In this document: piece after piece, positions 1-7,085 of the stretch
How positions within the stretch are numbered: the stretch's first letter is position 1
How the letters are laid out: each line of letters opens with the position of its first letter
DNA from: Clostridiaceae bacterium
GTDB lineage: Bacteria; Bacillota; Clostridia; Saccharofermentanales; Saccharofermentanaceae
DNA: 32,367 bases
Direction: 5' to 3'
Assembly: GCA_012718915.1 (NCBI GenBank)
Contig: JAAYBI010000066.1
Location: forward strand, 1-32,367
The notes under the pieces: model-generated
The model's database searches: none
Seen by the model: the letters and a program-made list of their open reading frames with translations, nothing else
What the model was told of the DNA's origin: nothing
Translations under genes and position numbers: made by a program

Positions 1-98
1 GCCACCACCACCGCAACCGCCACAGCCACCACCGCAACCGCCACAGCCACCACCACCACCGCCAACACCACAGCCGCCACTACCACCGCTGCCTTCAC
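1..98. repeat. Low-complexity CCA/CCG triplet repeat with a perfect 21-bp tandem duplication
   Basis: A 21-bp unit of CCACCACCG and CAACCGCCACAG is perfectly duplicated at 5-25 and 26-46, followed by degenerate CCA/CCG triplets. All three plus-strand frames stay open into the window: the proline/glutamine-rich frame stops at TAA 149-151 and the threonine/alanine frame at about 174-176. On the minus strand one frame is Gly/Cys-rich, but it is preceded by a stop and has no start codon inside the window. The best coding reading is therefore the 3' end of a plus-strand gene with a Pro/Gln-rich tail that starts left of the window. Non-coding repeat DNA is equally possible. Confidence 0.5.
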
Positions 99-138
99 AC
101 GCGAGCCATTCTCAATTTTTAATCGAATTTTTCTCCGG

Positions 139-228
139 AGCAGAGGCTTAAACACGTTGCTGCAACCTCCTATCCAATAACTCAGCAGAGGCTTCAACAC
201 GTTGCTGCAACCTCCTAACCTATAACTC
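139..228. repeat. 45-bp tandem direct repeat, two copies, each with a GTTGC-x-GCAAC palindrome
   Basis: Copies lie at 139-183 and 184-228 and differ at only a few positions. Each contains an 11-bp dyad (GTTGCTGCAAC) flanked by identical sequence. No gene overlaps them convincingly. They could be a protein binding site duplicated in tandem or simply slipped-strand duplication. Confidence 0.75.
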
Positions 229-276
229 AATCGGGCGTTCCTTAGCATTTATGTTTTTCACGGTAAAAGGATTATT

Positions 277-360
277 TGCGGATAGGCGAGCTGATAGGAA
301 TAGTTGCGGATAAGTAATCTGAAAGGAAAGGGTGCGGATAGGCGAGCAGAATTGTATAAT
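277..360. repeat. 28-bp degenerate tandem repeat, three copies
   Basis: Three consecutive 28-bp units each start with TGCGGATA (277, 305, 333). Units 1 and 3 share TGCGGATAGGCGAGC, while unit 2 has diverged in the middle. The third unit ends in TATAAT (355-360), which could serve as a -10 element for the gene at 508, but no good -35 is seen. The remaining non-coding DNA up to 507 shows nothing else recognisable. Confidence 0.65.
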
Positions 361-507
361 CAAATTGATAACCATACTCGTGATACAGAAATAGTTTCTG
401 GATCGGAGACTGTTTCTTAAAAGGTTTGCATGGAATCGAGTTTGTCCATATGCGATTTGCCGGATTCATCTCACTTCCGGAAAATACGCGAATATAGGAG
501 CAGAATC

Positions 508-1251
508 ATGCAAGAACGAATCAGGAGAAAGGGATTGATCGGTCTTCGCATCTTGCCAAGTCTTGATCAAATCGAATTCGACGAGTCGCAACGAGAACAC
601 TTTGCACCCGGTATCGGTTTTTGCAAGTTGTTTTGGGTCTTTTTGTTTGCCGGTGCGTTCGGCGTGTTGCTGGAAACATCGTATTGTTTTTGGCGCACCG
701 GTTTTATTGAGAGCCGGGCGACGTTCGTATGGCTGCCATTGAACATGGTCTATGGTGTTGCCGGTGTAATCATGACCGTGGTCTTATATTGTTTGCGGAA
801 ATTCTCGCGAGTCGGAGTCTTTTTCGTCGGCATGTTTCTTGGGTGTGTTATCGAGTTTTTGTGCTCTCTCGTTCAAGAGCATGTATTTCAATCCATTTCA
901 TGGCGTTATTCGGGGCCGACCAACATACTGGGGCGGACCAGTTTGAAGTATGCCCTTGTCTGGGGGTTATTAGCCTTGATGTGGATGAAAGTTATATACC
1001 CGCTTATTTCGATGGCTTTACTTAAGATTCCTCGAAAGGCCGGAAGGGTAATCACCGCTGTGCTTGTACTGATTTTACTTCTAAATATGGTTGTAACTTT
1101 TTTAGCGGTACAGCGATGGGCAGTACGATCGTCTGAGCCTGATACCGAAGTACGGATATATCAGTGGGTGGACGCGTGGTTTCCGGATTCCCGAATGGAG
1201 CAGCTTTTTCCGAACTTGAGATTTACCGGAATCGGTGAATCTACGTCTTGA
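508..1251 (+). CDS. CmpB-like (putative ABC-transporter type IV) integral membrane protein
   Basis: The product is about 247 aa with roughly five hydrophobic segments, so it is an inner membrane protein. The run with ETSYCFWRTGFIESR, the LPLNMVYGVAGV segment, the QEHVF motif and the following long membrane helix match the pattern I know for the CmpB family (PF06541), a clostridial membrane family of unproven function named as a type IV ABC-transporter component. The frame is open from ATG 430, but ATG 508 is preceded by AGGAG at 496-500 with a 7-nt gap, whereas 430 has no ribosome binding site, so I place the start at 508. It stands alone, with a 190-bp gap to the next gene. The transport role is a family label, not something the sequence shows. 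Confidence 0.75.
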   Translation: MQERIRRKGLIGLRILPSLDQIEFDESQREHFAPGIGFCKLFWVFLFAGAFGVLLETSYCFWRTGFIESRATFVWLPLNMVYGVAGVIMTVVLYCLRKFSRVGVFFVGMFLGCVIEFLCSLVQEHVFQSISWRYSGPTNILGRTSLKYALVWGLLALMWMKVIYPLISMALLKIPRKAGRVITAVLVLILLLNMVVTFLAVQRWAVRSSEPDTEVRIYQWVDAWFPDSRMEQLFPNLRFTGIGESTS

Positions 1252-1442
1252 AAACGCAGATCGAGCGTGTCGGTATTGGATGCTATTCTGAGATGCGTCA
1301 TTTATTGCGCAAATATTCTGGTGCATACGGATGCCGTCATGTCCGTCGTTATAGAATTCTATGAACCAAGAACCCGGAAAAAATTGCAGAAAAAATTGTA
1401 TAATATATTTGAGATATTCGCATGGTCAAGGAGGTGAACCGT

Positions 1443-2054
1443 ATGTTTAAGTCGAAAATGACGTTAATCTTATCGATCATTTTAGTCGTAGCCGTCGGTG
1501 GTTGCATGGTTTCCGGTTGTAATCGAGATTCGGACAGAGATCGGGATACGAGAGATGAAGAAGAGACCAGCCGGATTGAGGAAACAACACCGAAGGACTC
1601 AGAGACGACTAAGAACGGAGAGAATGAAGAAACACAAGAGACGCTAGATTCAGAAGTAACCACTGCGTCGGAGACACAGGAGCAGACCACTGAAGTTGCA
1701 GAGACAGAATCCCAAGTGCTTTTCAATATGTATTCCATTCCGGCGGATTGGCCGCGAGTCGTGCCGATTATGAGTGAATTTCAGGTCACCGCATACGAGT
1801 GGACGGATTACGGTATGTATGCTGCCGGCTACGGCGATGTCACAATGTCTCGAGCCAATAATTTCTATACGAATGCTCAAAAAATTTACGTCAGCAGCAA
1901 CATATGGGAGCAGGATCCGTCGGTGGCGTCCGTTACTGATGGCACAGATCAAGTATTTAATTATGTTGGTGAAAGGCAGACGATGTCGGTTGCTTTAGTT
2001 GAGGATGCAGAGAACAGAGTAACGTTCGAGATATTCTATATACCGGCACCATAG
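1443..2054 (+). CDS. Secreted lipoprotein with Glu/Thr-rich linker
   Basis: About 203 aa. The start at ATG 1443 follows a strong AAGGAGGTGA at 1428-1437; an upstream in-frame start at 1422 would place this site inside the gene. A signal peptide of about 20 hydrophobic residues ends in the lipobox VSGC (Cys26; an alternative is Cys21 in VGGC), so the mature protein is predicted to be lipid-anchored on the outer face of the membrane. Residues about 27-85 are a low-complexity Asp/Arg then Glu/Thr linker. The C-terminal 115 residues look like a small folded beta-rich domain that I do not recognise. A TATAAT at 1399-1404 could be its -10. The same build (lipobox, acidic Thr linker, small domain) recurs at 14873-15658 and 26738-27396. 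Confidence 0.85.
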   Translation: MFKSKMTLILSIILVVAVGGCMVSGCNRDSDRDRDTRDEEETSRIEETTPKDSETTKNGENEETQETLDSEVTTASETQEQTTEVAETESQVLFNMYSIPADWPRVVPIMSEFQVTAYEWTDYGMYAAGYGDVTMSRANNFYTNAQKIYVSSNIWEQDPSVASVTDGTDQVFNYVGERQTMSVALVEDAENRVTFEIFYIPAP

Positions 2055-2139
2055 TAGATGGGTCGGTTTTCGGTCATCGTTTGCGAAAGCAAAAATCGTA
2101 AGATCATGCGTCGAAAGTCTCGAATAATAACCATTGCGA

Positions 2140-2172
2140 AAATAGCGCCCCTCGTCGGGCGCTATTTATCTT
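2140..2172 (+). terminator. Rho-independent terminator
   Basis: An 11-bp perfect stem (AAATAGCGCCC at 2140-2150 pairing with GGGCGCTATTT at 2157-2167) encloses a 6-nt loop and is followed by a T-rich tract. It lies 86 nt after the lipoprotein stop codon. Confidence 0.85.
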
Positions 2173-2201
2173 TCGCTTTAGATTTTTCTAAATGATATGG
2201 C

Positions 2202-2309
2202 TTAAGAACGCCTTAGTTCGCTCATTATTCGGGTCATCTTGATGGCAATGCCCTCCTCTTCAAGACGAAGAATTTCTCCGCAAAGTGTGAGGTTTTCGCT
2301 GCTACTCAT
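2202..2309 (-). other. Possible 35-aa minus-strand ORF or gene fragment
   Basis: An ATG at 2309-2307 opens a short frame with a charged, helical-looking C-terminus (EILRLEEEGIAIKM, then MSELRRS) that ends at 2202. No good ribosome binding site precedes it, and it sits between the terminator at 2140-2172 and the TetR promoter. It may be the tail of a decayed gene; chance is just as likely. Confidence 0.2.
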
Positions 2310-2331
2310 GTCAGCAAATTCGCTCGAGCAC

Positions 2332-2360
2332 TTGACTGACTGAGAATCAGTCAGTACAAT
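2332..2360 (+). promoter_or_regulatory. Sigma-A promoter with palindromic TetR-type operator in its spacer
   Basis: TTGACT (2332-2337) and TACAAT (2355-2360) are separated by exactly 17 bp. A perfect palindrome ACTGACTGA-GAA-TCAGTCAGT (2335-2355, centre 2345) fills the spacer and overlaps both hexamers. A repressor bound there would block RNA polymerase. The next gene, 63 bp downstream, encodes a TetR-family regulator, so this is very likely its autoregulatory operator and that of the co-transcribed exporter. The binding itself is inferred. Confidence 0.85.
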
Positions 2361-2422
2361 CAAATTACAGGTAAGGCCTATTCCAGCAAAAACACACTTC
2401 ACGACTTACGGAGGTATCCCCA

Positions 2423-3061
2423 ATGATGCGTATCAGCAAATCCCCGCATGAGCGAAAACAAGAGATCATCGCGGCCGCTCTTGAATTATTTTTATCTCAG
2501 GGCTATGAGAAGACATCGGTCTCAATGATTGTCGATCATGTCGGCGTTGCGCAAGGCCTGTTCTATTATTACTTCAAGTCCAAGGAAGATGTTTTTCAGG
2601 AAGCGATGCGCTTCTATACGGATCGTCTTGCCACGGAGGTTATCGGTGAATTACTGGCACCGGAAGCGGCCAGCATTTTCGAGCGAGTAACGGCGGTGAT
2701 TACTCATCTTTCCACAATGTTTGAGGCGTCGGACCTCGTGTTCAATTCGGATTTGAACACAGGACTCGTCAAGGAGATTGATATCCAGTTGTCGTACTAT
2801 TTTTCCGTGACTTTGATTGAACCGGTGGCCGCCCTGCTCAGCTTACTTGAGGAGAAAACCGGCCGTGCTCTGGACGATGTGTATCAATTGGCGGCCTTTG
2901 TCGTCTTCGGAATTTTCGGATTACTTCACGGCCATAATGATATCGGGCATCAGAGAATGCCGGAGTCCATGATGGTGGCAACGCTTTTGGCGAGGACGAT
3001 TGGTGTCGACGTCGATATATTGTTGAAAGAGAAAATTGAGATTCCGGAGGGGCGGGTATGA
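2423..3061 (+). CDS. TetR/AcrR-family transcriptional repressor
   Basis: 212 aa. The N-terminal DNA-binding domain is clear at residues about 10-57: the ERKQEIIAAALELFLSQGYEKTS-type helix 1, the SVSMIVDHVGVAQGLFYYYF helix-turn-helix, then the KSKEDVF end. The C-terminal 150 residues form the variable ligand and dimerisation part. ATG 2423 has GGAGG at 2410-2414 with an 8-nt gap; ATG 2426 is an alternative. The stop overlaps the next start (ATGA), so it is translationally coupled to the ABC ATPase. The promoter palindrome at 2335-2355 implies autorepression, with release by a small molecule that is probably a substrate of the exporter or a stress signal. The ligand cannot be read from the sequence. 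Confidence 0.95.
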   Translation: MMRISKSPHERKQEIIAAALELFLSQGYEKTSVSMIVDHVGVAQGLFYYYFKSKEDVFQEAMRFYTDRLATEVIGELLAPEAASIFERVTAVITHLSTMFEASDLVFNSDLNTGLVKEIDIQLSYYFSVTLIEPVAALLSLLEEKTGRALDDVYQLAAFVVFGIFGLLHGHNDIGHQRMPESMMVATLLARTIGVDVDILLKEKIEIPEGRV

Positions 3062-3762
3062 ATTCGTTGATTTCATTTGAGAAGGTGTCACGCGAATATG
3101 GTTCGGGAGATTCGAAAGTTTTCGCGCTAAGGGATATCAGTTTTGATATTCGAAAAGGAGAGTTTGTAGTGATTCTGGGGCCTAGCGGCGCTGGAAAAAG
3201 TACGCTTCTCAATATTCTTGGCGGCATGGATCAAGCGAGCTCGGGACGCGTATGCTTCGGCGACGAAATTGTCAGCGAGTATAATGACTCGCAATTGACG
3301 TCTTATCGCGCAAAGCGGATTGGATTTGTATTTCAATTTTATAACCTGATTCCGAATCTGACCGCCTATGAAAATGTTTCTTTGACACGAGAAATTAATG
3401 ACACTTCGCTGGATCCGGATATGACATTATCGGATGTCGGACTCGAAGGACGAAGGGATCATTTTCCGGCGCAGATGTCAGGCGGTGAACAGCAGCGCGT
3501 TGCAATTGCTCGAGCGCTGAACAAGAGTCCGGAATTGTTGCTTTGCGATGAGCCGACTGGTGCATTGGACAGCGAGACCGGCGTCCATATTTTATCGTTG
3601 CTTCAGCGCTTGAGTGCTGAGCAGGGACGAACCGTCATCGTTGTTACACACAACTCGAAGCTGACTCAATTGGCCGGAAGAGTGATTTATCTGAGAGACG
3701 GCCAAATTGAAAAGGATGAGATTAACGATCACCCGATTGACGCCAAGGAGGTTCGTTGGTAA
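3058..3762 (+). CDS. ABC transporter ATP-binding protein, MacB/LolD type
   Basis: 234 aa, the usual length for this class. It carries Walker A GPSGAGKS (41-48), Q-loop Gln93 in VFQFYNL, signature MSGGEQQRVAIARAL (140 onward), Walker B LLLCDEPTGALD (161-171) and the H-loop His198 in VVTHNS. The VFQFYNLIPNLTAYENV stretch is typical of ATPases that pair with FtsX/MacB-type permeases (mechanotransmission class). It overlaps the regulator by 4 nt at its start and the permease by one base at its end, so the three genes form one tightly coupled operon. It should energise the permease encoded next, at the cytoplasmic face of the membrane. It retains all catalytic motifs. Confidence 0.96.
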   Translation: MNSLISFEKVSREYGSGDSKVFALRDISFDIRKGEFVVILGPSGAGKSTLLNILGGMDQASSGRVCFGDEIVSEYNDSQLTSYRAKRIGFVFQFYNLIPNLTAYENVSLTREINDTSLDPDMTLSDVGLEGRRDHFPAQMSGGEQQRVAIARALNKSPELLLCDEPTGALDSETGVHILSLLQRLSAEQGRTVIVVTHNSKLTQLAGRVIYLRDGQIEKDEINDHPIDAKEVRW

Positions 3763-6044
3763 TGCTTCTCAAAAAAATGTTTCGAGACATGCGTGCGGCA
3801 AAGGTTCAGTTTGTCAGCATTTTTATTCTTGCGTTTCTCGGCGTATTTGTATTCAGCGGGATGCGAGCGCAATGGGAAGGGATGAGAGAGAATGTCGACT
3901 CCTATTATCAAGACACAAATCTGGCCGACTTATTTGTGATGGGAGTATCTTTCGGAGGGGAAGAACTGGCAGCGGTCGAGGCGCTGAACAATGTGTCGAC
4001 GGCCCAGCTCCGTCTCGAATTGGATGTAATCGCTGATCTTGAGAATGAGCCAACCCTTCGTCTGTTGATATCGGACAGGAATGACGTGAGTCAGCCGATG
4101 GTGGTGGCTGGTGCCGCCTATGATCCTAACGGAAAAGGTATCTGGCTCGATCGAGCCTTTGCGGAAGGTAACGAATTAGAAGTCGGTGAAGTCATCGAAC
4201 TATCATACGAGGGCATGACTTTTGAATTTGTGATTGAAGGTCTGATCCTTCATCCGGAGTTTGTACACAACGTTAAAGACGCCAAGCAGTTGGTGACAGA
4301 CCCCTCAATCTTTGGATATGCATGTTTGCCTTCAGCTGCACTATCCATACCGGGCGGCATTCCGTATAGCCACATTCTTGTCGATGTCGATGATCAGGTT
4401 GACCCGAACGAACAAAAAAATCTGGAAACATTATTGAGCGAGGGATCCAAAGTATTTCATGTGATGACTCGAGAAACCCATCCGAGCATCGACGTGTTTG
4501 AATCCGAAATCGCGCAGAATCGAGAAATGGGGAATTTATTCCCGTTGGTATTCTTTTTCGTTGCGGCACTCAGCATGATGACGACAATGACACGGTTGGT
4601 ATTAGCGCAAAGGACGTTAATCGGGACATTGATGGGGATGGGTTTCTCCCGAAGGAAAATAGTTGCACATTATGTGTCATATGGATTGTGGATCGGCTTG
4701 GCAGGAGGTGTATTAGGACTAATGACCGGGCCGGCACTTATTTCGGCACTGCTCTATTCTTTTCAAGAAGTCTTCTACTCCCTGCCTGAATGGTCGTCAT
4801 ATGTGTCGCCTATATCCATTTCAAGTGTCGCAGTGGTGGTATTCATATGTGCCGGCGCGGGGTATTTTGCCTGTATCAGAGAAATGCGAGATCTCCCGGC
4901 CGCCGTATTGCGACCCAAGGCACCGAAAGTTTCTAAGCATACCGTTGTCGAAAAATCGAAAATTTGGCATCGCTTGTCTTTTTCGGTGAAGTGGAGTATC
5001 AGAGATATTCTGAGAAGCAAAGCCAGGACGATGATGGCGATCGCAGGCGTATCCGGCTGCACGCTGATGCTGGTATGGGGGATCGGGCTATACGATTCTA
5101 TGATTGCGTCGCAGACTTGGTATTTCGAGGATCTCCAACGATACTCATCCAAAGTCTATGTCGATAGCAGTGCTACTCCTGAGGCGATTTTCGAGCAACC
5201 GGCGAAAATGCAGGCGGTCGACGAGCGAACGGTCAGTGTTCGCGACGGAGAAAAGCGACAGATGTTGCCGATGCGAATTTTTGGTGAGGGGAACATGGAG
5301 CACTTTGAAGACAAAAACGGAAAGCCTTTGACGCTGCCGGAGGAAGGTATGCTTGTATCTTTGAAGACTGCAGAACTACTGAATATTGGTGTCGGAGATA
5401 AAGTGTCGTTCCGCCTATTGGGTGAAGAAAAGGACTATGAATCATATGTATCTTCGATTAATCGTTCGCCGTTTGACCAAGGAATTGTAATGTCTGAGGA
5501 CGCGTTTGAAGCGATTGGGCTTGAGATGAATACATCAGCGTATTTGCTGTCAGATCGTGAAATTGTTAGAGAAGATGCAAAAGGAATTGTTGATATTAAG
5601 GATAAAGAGTTCATCAAGGACAGCTATGGTCAGATGCTCGAAAGCCTGAACATGATTATTATAGTTCTCTTTCTGGCTGCTGTGCTCTTAGGGGTCGTCG
5701 TCCTATATAATCTCGGAAGTTTATCCTACGCGGAACGTATCCGCGAATTAGCCACACTTCGCGTGCTCGGATATCCGCTTCCGCACATCCGAAAACTACT
5801 TCGAGTTCAGACGCTACTGTTAACGGCAATCGGAAGTTTAGCCGGCGTGCCTCTCGGGATATTTTTCATTCGATTAATTACGGAGTCCATCAGCGAGAAC
5901 ATCGATTTTCCTTCCTATATCGCTCCGGTGTCTGTTATATTATGCGTCGCCGGTACCTTTGTGGTTGCATTGACCGTTGACGGGCTACTTTCCGGGAAAA
6001 CCAAGCGAATTGACATGGTCGGTGCACTGAAGGCGGTGGAGTAA
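3762..6044 (+). CDS. Large FtsX/MacB-type ABC permease
   Basis: About 760 aa. The start is ATG 3762, overlapping the ATPase stop as TAATG, with AAGGAGG at 3746-3752. The layout is that of a two-FtsX-domain permease: a first membrane helix (about 15-35), a large extracytoplasmic domain (about 40-250), three helices (about 255-375), an ARTMMAIAGVSGCTLMLVWGIG helix (about 425-445), a second extracytoplasmic domain, and a C-terminal three-helix FtsX domain (about 635-750). The conserved ERIRELATLRVLGYP segment, typical of FtsX domains, follows the helix at about 650. It should work with the ATPase upstream as an exporter or a lipid/peptide-handling pump under TetR control. No substrate can be assigned. 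Confidence 0.93.
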   Translation: MLLKKMFRDMRAAKVQFVSIFILAFLGVFVFSGMRAQWEGMRENVDSYYQDTNLADLFVMGVSFGGEELAAVEALNNVSTAQLRLELDVIADLENEPTLRLLISDRNDVSQPMVVAGAAYDPNGKGIWLDRAFAEGNELEVGEVIELSYEGMTFEFVIEGLILHPEFVHNVKDAKQLVTDPSIFGYACLPSAALSIPGGIPYSHILVDVDDQVDPNEQKNLETLLSEGSKVFHVMTRETHPSIDVFESEIAQNREMGNLFPLVFFFVAALSMMTTMTRLVLAQRTLIGTLMGMGFSRRKIVAHYVSYGLWIGLAGGVLGLMTGPALISALLYSFQEVFYSLPEWSSYVSPISISSVAVVVFICAGAGYFACIREMRDLPAAVLRPKAPKVSKHTVVEKSKIWHRLSFSVKWSIRDILRSKARTMMAIAGVSGCTLMLVWGIGLYDSMIASQTWYFEDLQRYSSKVYVDSSATPEAIFEQPAKMQAVDERTVSVRDGEKRQMLPMRIFGEGNMEHFEDKNGKPLTLPEEGMLVSLKTAELLNIGVGDKVSFRLLGEEKDYESYVSSINRSPFDQGIVMSEDAFEAIGLEMNTSAYLLSDREIVREDAKGIVDIKDKEFIKDSYGQMLESLNMIIIVLFLAAVLLGVVVLYNLGSLSYAERIRELATLRVLGYPLPHIRKLLRVQTLLLTAIGSLAGVPLGIFFIRLITESISENIDFPSYIAPVSVILCVAGTFVVALTVDGLLSGKTKRIDMVGALKAVE

Positions 6045-6074
6045 GAGATTCTGAATCTCCCGAGATCGCATAAG

Positions 6075-6339
6075 TACAGATGCTCTGGCAGGTGAGAATT
6101 TCAGCCTACAAACGAAGTTCTAGCGATCTAGGCTGTAAATTTGAATTGCTAGTTTTTTCAGAGAGTGGGGAAGTACAGCCTAGAATCGAAGTTCTGGTGC
6201 TCTAGGCTGTAAATTTGCCGATTACAGCCGCTCTGACAGGTGAGAATACAGCCTAGAATCGAAGTTCTAGCGATCTAGGCTGTAAATTTGCCGATTACAG
6301 ATGCTCTGGCAGGTGAGAAGTACAGCCTAGAAAAGCATT
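6075..6339. repeat. 73/74-bp tandem repeats with long palindromic core (three full, one truncated copy)
   Basis: Each unit has a 39-bp core, TACAGCCTAGA...TCTAGGCTGTAA, whose arms pair to form a hairpin, followed by a linker containing TTTGCCGATTACAG, CTCTG and CAGGTGAGAA. Cores lie at 6100-6138 (linker diverged), 6174-6212 and 6247-6285. A fourth core starts at 6321 but matches only to about 6332 and then runs into the IS3 end at 6340. Partial linker copies lie at 6075-6098, 6224-6246 and 6297-6319. The region is non-coding and lies directly after the permease. It looks like an extragenic palindromic repeat family, and could help termination or act as a protein or transposase target. Confidence 0.85.
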
Positions 6340-6413
6340 TGTACTGCACCCCAAATATTGGACATGAATCAAGCGGCTTTAAAGGAATGAGTTCGGAAAG
6401 CAATCGGACTCAT
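6340..6413 (-). mobile_element. Remnant right end of an IS3-family (IS150-like) insertion sequence
   Basis: The plus strand begins with TGTACTGCACCCC and continues AAATATTGGACA (6340-6364), a typical IS3-family terminal inverted repeat. Read on the minus strand, the last 14 codons of a transposase precede it (6413-6369): MSPIAFRTHSFKAA and TGA. This is the characteristic C-terminus of IS3-family OrfB (the GMSP-x-x-(F/Y)RT motif). Immediately upstream in that frame there is a TAG, so the rest of the transposase is gone. The fragment truncates the fourth palindromic repeat at 6321, which suggests that the element inserted into the repeat array. From 6414 to 6540 I see nothing recognisable. Confidence 0.8.
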
Positions 6414-6540
6414 GAACTACGAATAGAGCTGAATCGATCTAAACTCAGTACTTGCGAACAGCTTTGATACTTCCGGATATCGCTGCAGATGATTAGAACT
6501 TCTTGAAGAATTGCCGCTATGGCATCCGTGTGAACGTGAA

Positions 6541-6655
6541 ACTACCGGCAAAGCCTTTCCCACGCGCCACTTTTGCCGGTATCCCGCGCTCCGCGAAAAT
6601 CTTCGAAATCGGAAACTACCGGCAAGATGAAGTGTTCTGAACTGTTTTGCCGGTA
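6541..6655. repeat. Two copies of a CCGGCAA inverted-repeat element
   Basis: Two related units (6538-6600 and about 6612-6672) each begin with GAAACTACCGGCAA and end with TTTTGCCGGTATC, then a stretch ending CGCGAAA. The arms TACCGGCAA and TTGCCGGTA are at 6543-6551 with 6573-6581, and at 6617-6625 with 6647-6655. The loops differ in sequence while the arms are identical. The CCGGCAAA core also occurs in every unit of the adjacent 29-bp minisatellite, so the two repeat types may share an origin. Confidence 0.75.
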
Positions 6656-6680
6656 TCTCTGAGTCGCGAAACGTTTCGTC

Positions 6681-6911
6681 CTCCGGCAAATGTCGCCCAC
6701 TTCGTCGTCCTCCGGCAAATGTCGCCCGCTCCGACACCCTCCGTTAAATGTCGCCCACTCCGTCGTCCTCCGGCAAATGTCGCCCACTTCGTCGTCCTCC
6801 GGCAAATGTCGCCCGCTCCGACACCCTCCGGTAAATGTCGCTGCGCCTCGCCCCGCCGGCAAATGTCGCCCACTCCGCCGCCCTCCGGCAAATGTTGCCC
6901 ACTCCGCCGCG
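6681..6911. repeat. 29-bp minisatellite, eight head-to-tail units
   Basis: Units begin with CTCCGGCAAATGTCGCCC or a close variant at 6681, 6710, 6739, 6768, 6797, 6826, 6854 and 6883. The period is 29 bp, with one 28-bp step. The last 11 bases alternate between a few types (CACTTCGTCGT, CGCTCCGACAC, CACTCCGTCGT, CACTCCGCCGC) and the order suggests that a block was duplicated. Because 29 is not a multiple of 3, no reading frame is conserved, so the long frames open on both strands here are a by-product of composition. It ends about 175 bp before the TIR gene. Confidence 0.9.
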
Positions 6912-6921
6912 CTACCGCACA

Positions 6922-6970
6922 CTATGTAATTAACGCTTTTCCATTTGTCATGGTGGTTCCGCCTCCTTTT
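6922..6970 (-). other. Strong ribosome binding site and nine-codon ORF, minus strand
   Basis: On the minus strand AAAAGGAGGC (6970-6961) stands 10 nt before ATG (6951-6949), which opens the nine-residue frame MTNGKALIT and stops at 6922. The quality of the site suggests the start of a former gene whose body has been replaced by the minisatellite, or a leader peptide. I do not recognise the protein start. Confidence 0.35.
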
Positions 6971-6973
6971 CGA

Positions 6974-7028
6974 TATAATGTCAATTAGCATCAAGTCGAA
7001 CGCTTATAGGTTCGGTGAGACGACTTGA
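6974..7028 (+). promoter_or_regulatory. Putative -10 element and leader hairpin upstream of the TIR gene
   Basis: TATAAT lies at 6974-6979 without a good -35 at normal spacing. Downstream, TCAAGTCG (6991-6998) and CGACTTGA (7021-7028) form an 8-bp inverted repeat. The CGAAC and GTTCG pair inside it could form an alternative stem. This would be in the leader of the TIR gene, about 60 nt before its start. Confidence 0.35.
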
Positions 7029-7085
7029 AGTGACGCTTAGGAGAGACTTTAACAAAGCGGCAATAGTAAAGGGCAGGTATTACGG

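Noticed and set aside
1-98. Start of a minus-strand Gly/Cys-rich peptide gene (bacteriocin-like)
   Set aside because: The Gly/Cys frame on the minus strand is preceded by a TGA and has no ATG, GTG or TTG inside the window, so a start cannot be shown.
430-507. N-terminal extension of the CmpB-like protein to ATG 430
   Set aside because: There is no ribosome binding site before 430, the extra residues are not hydrophobic or conserved-looking, and a strong site precedes ATG 508.
6681-6911. CRISPR array
   Set aside because: The 29-bp units follow each other directly and there are no unique spacers; variation is confined to a few bases at the end of each unit. No cas gene is nearby.
6542-6994. 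Arginine-rich 150-aa minus-strand protein across the minisatellite
   Set aside because: The 29-bp period shifts the frame at each unit, so all frames are open together because of composition. No frame has a ribosome binding site at the right distance except the nine-codon one, which stops before the repeats.
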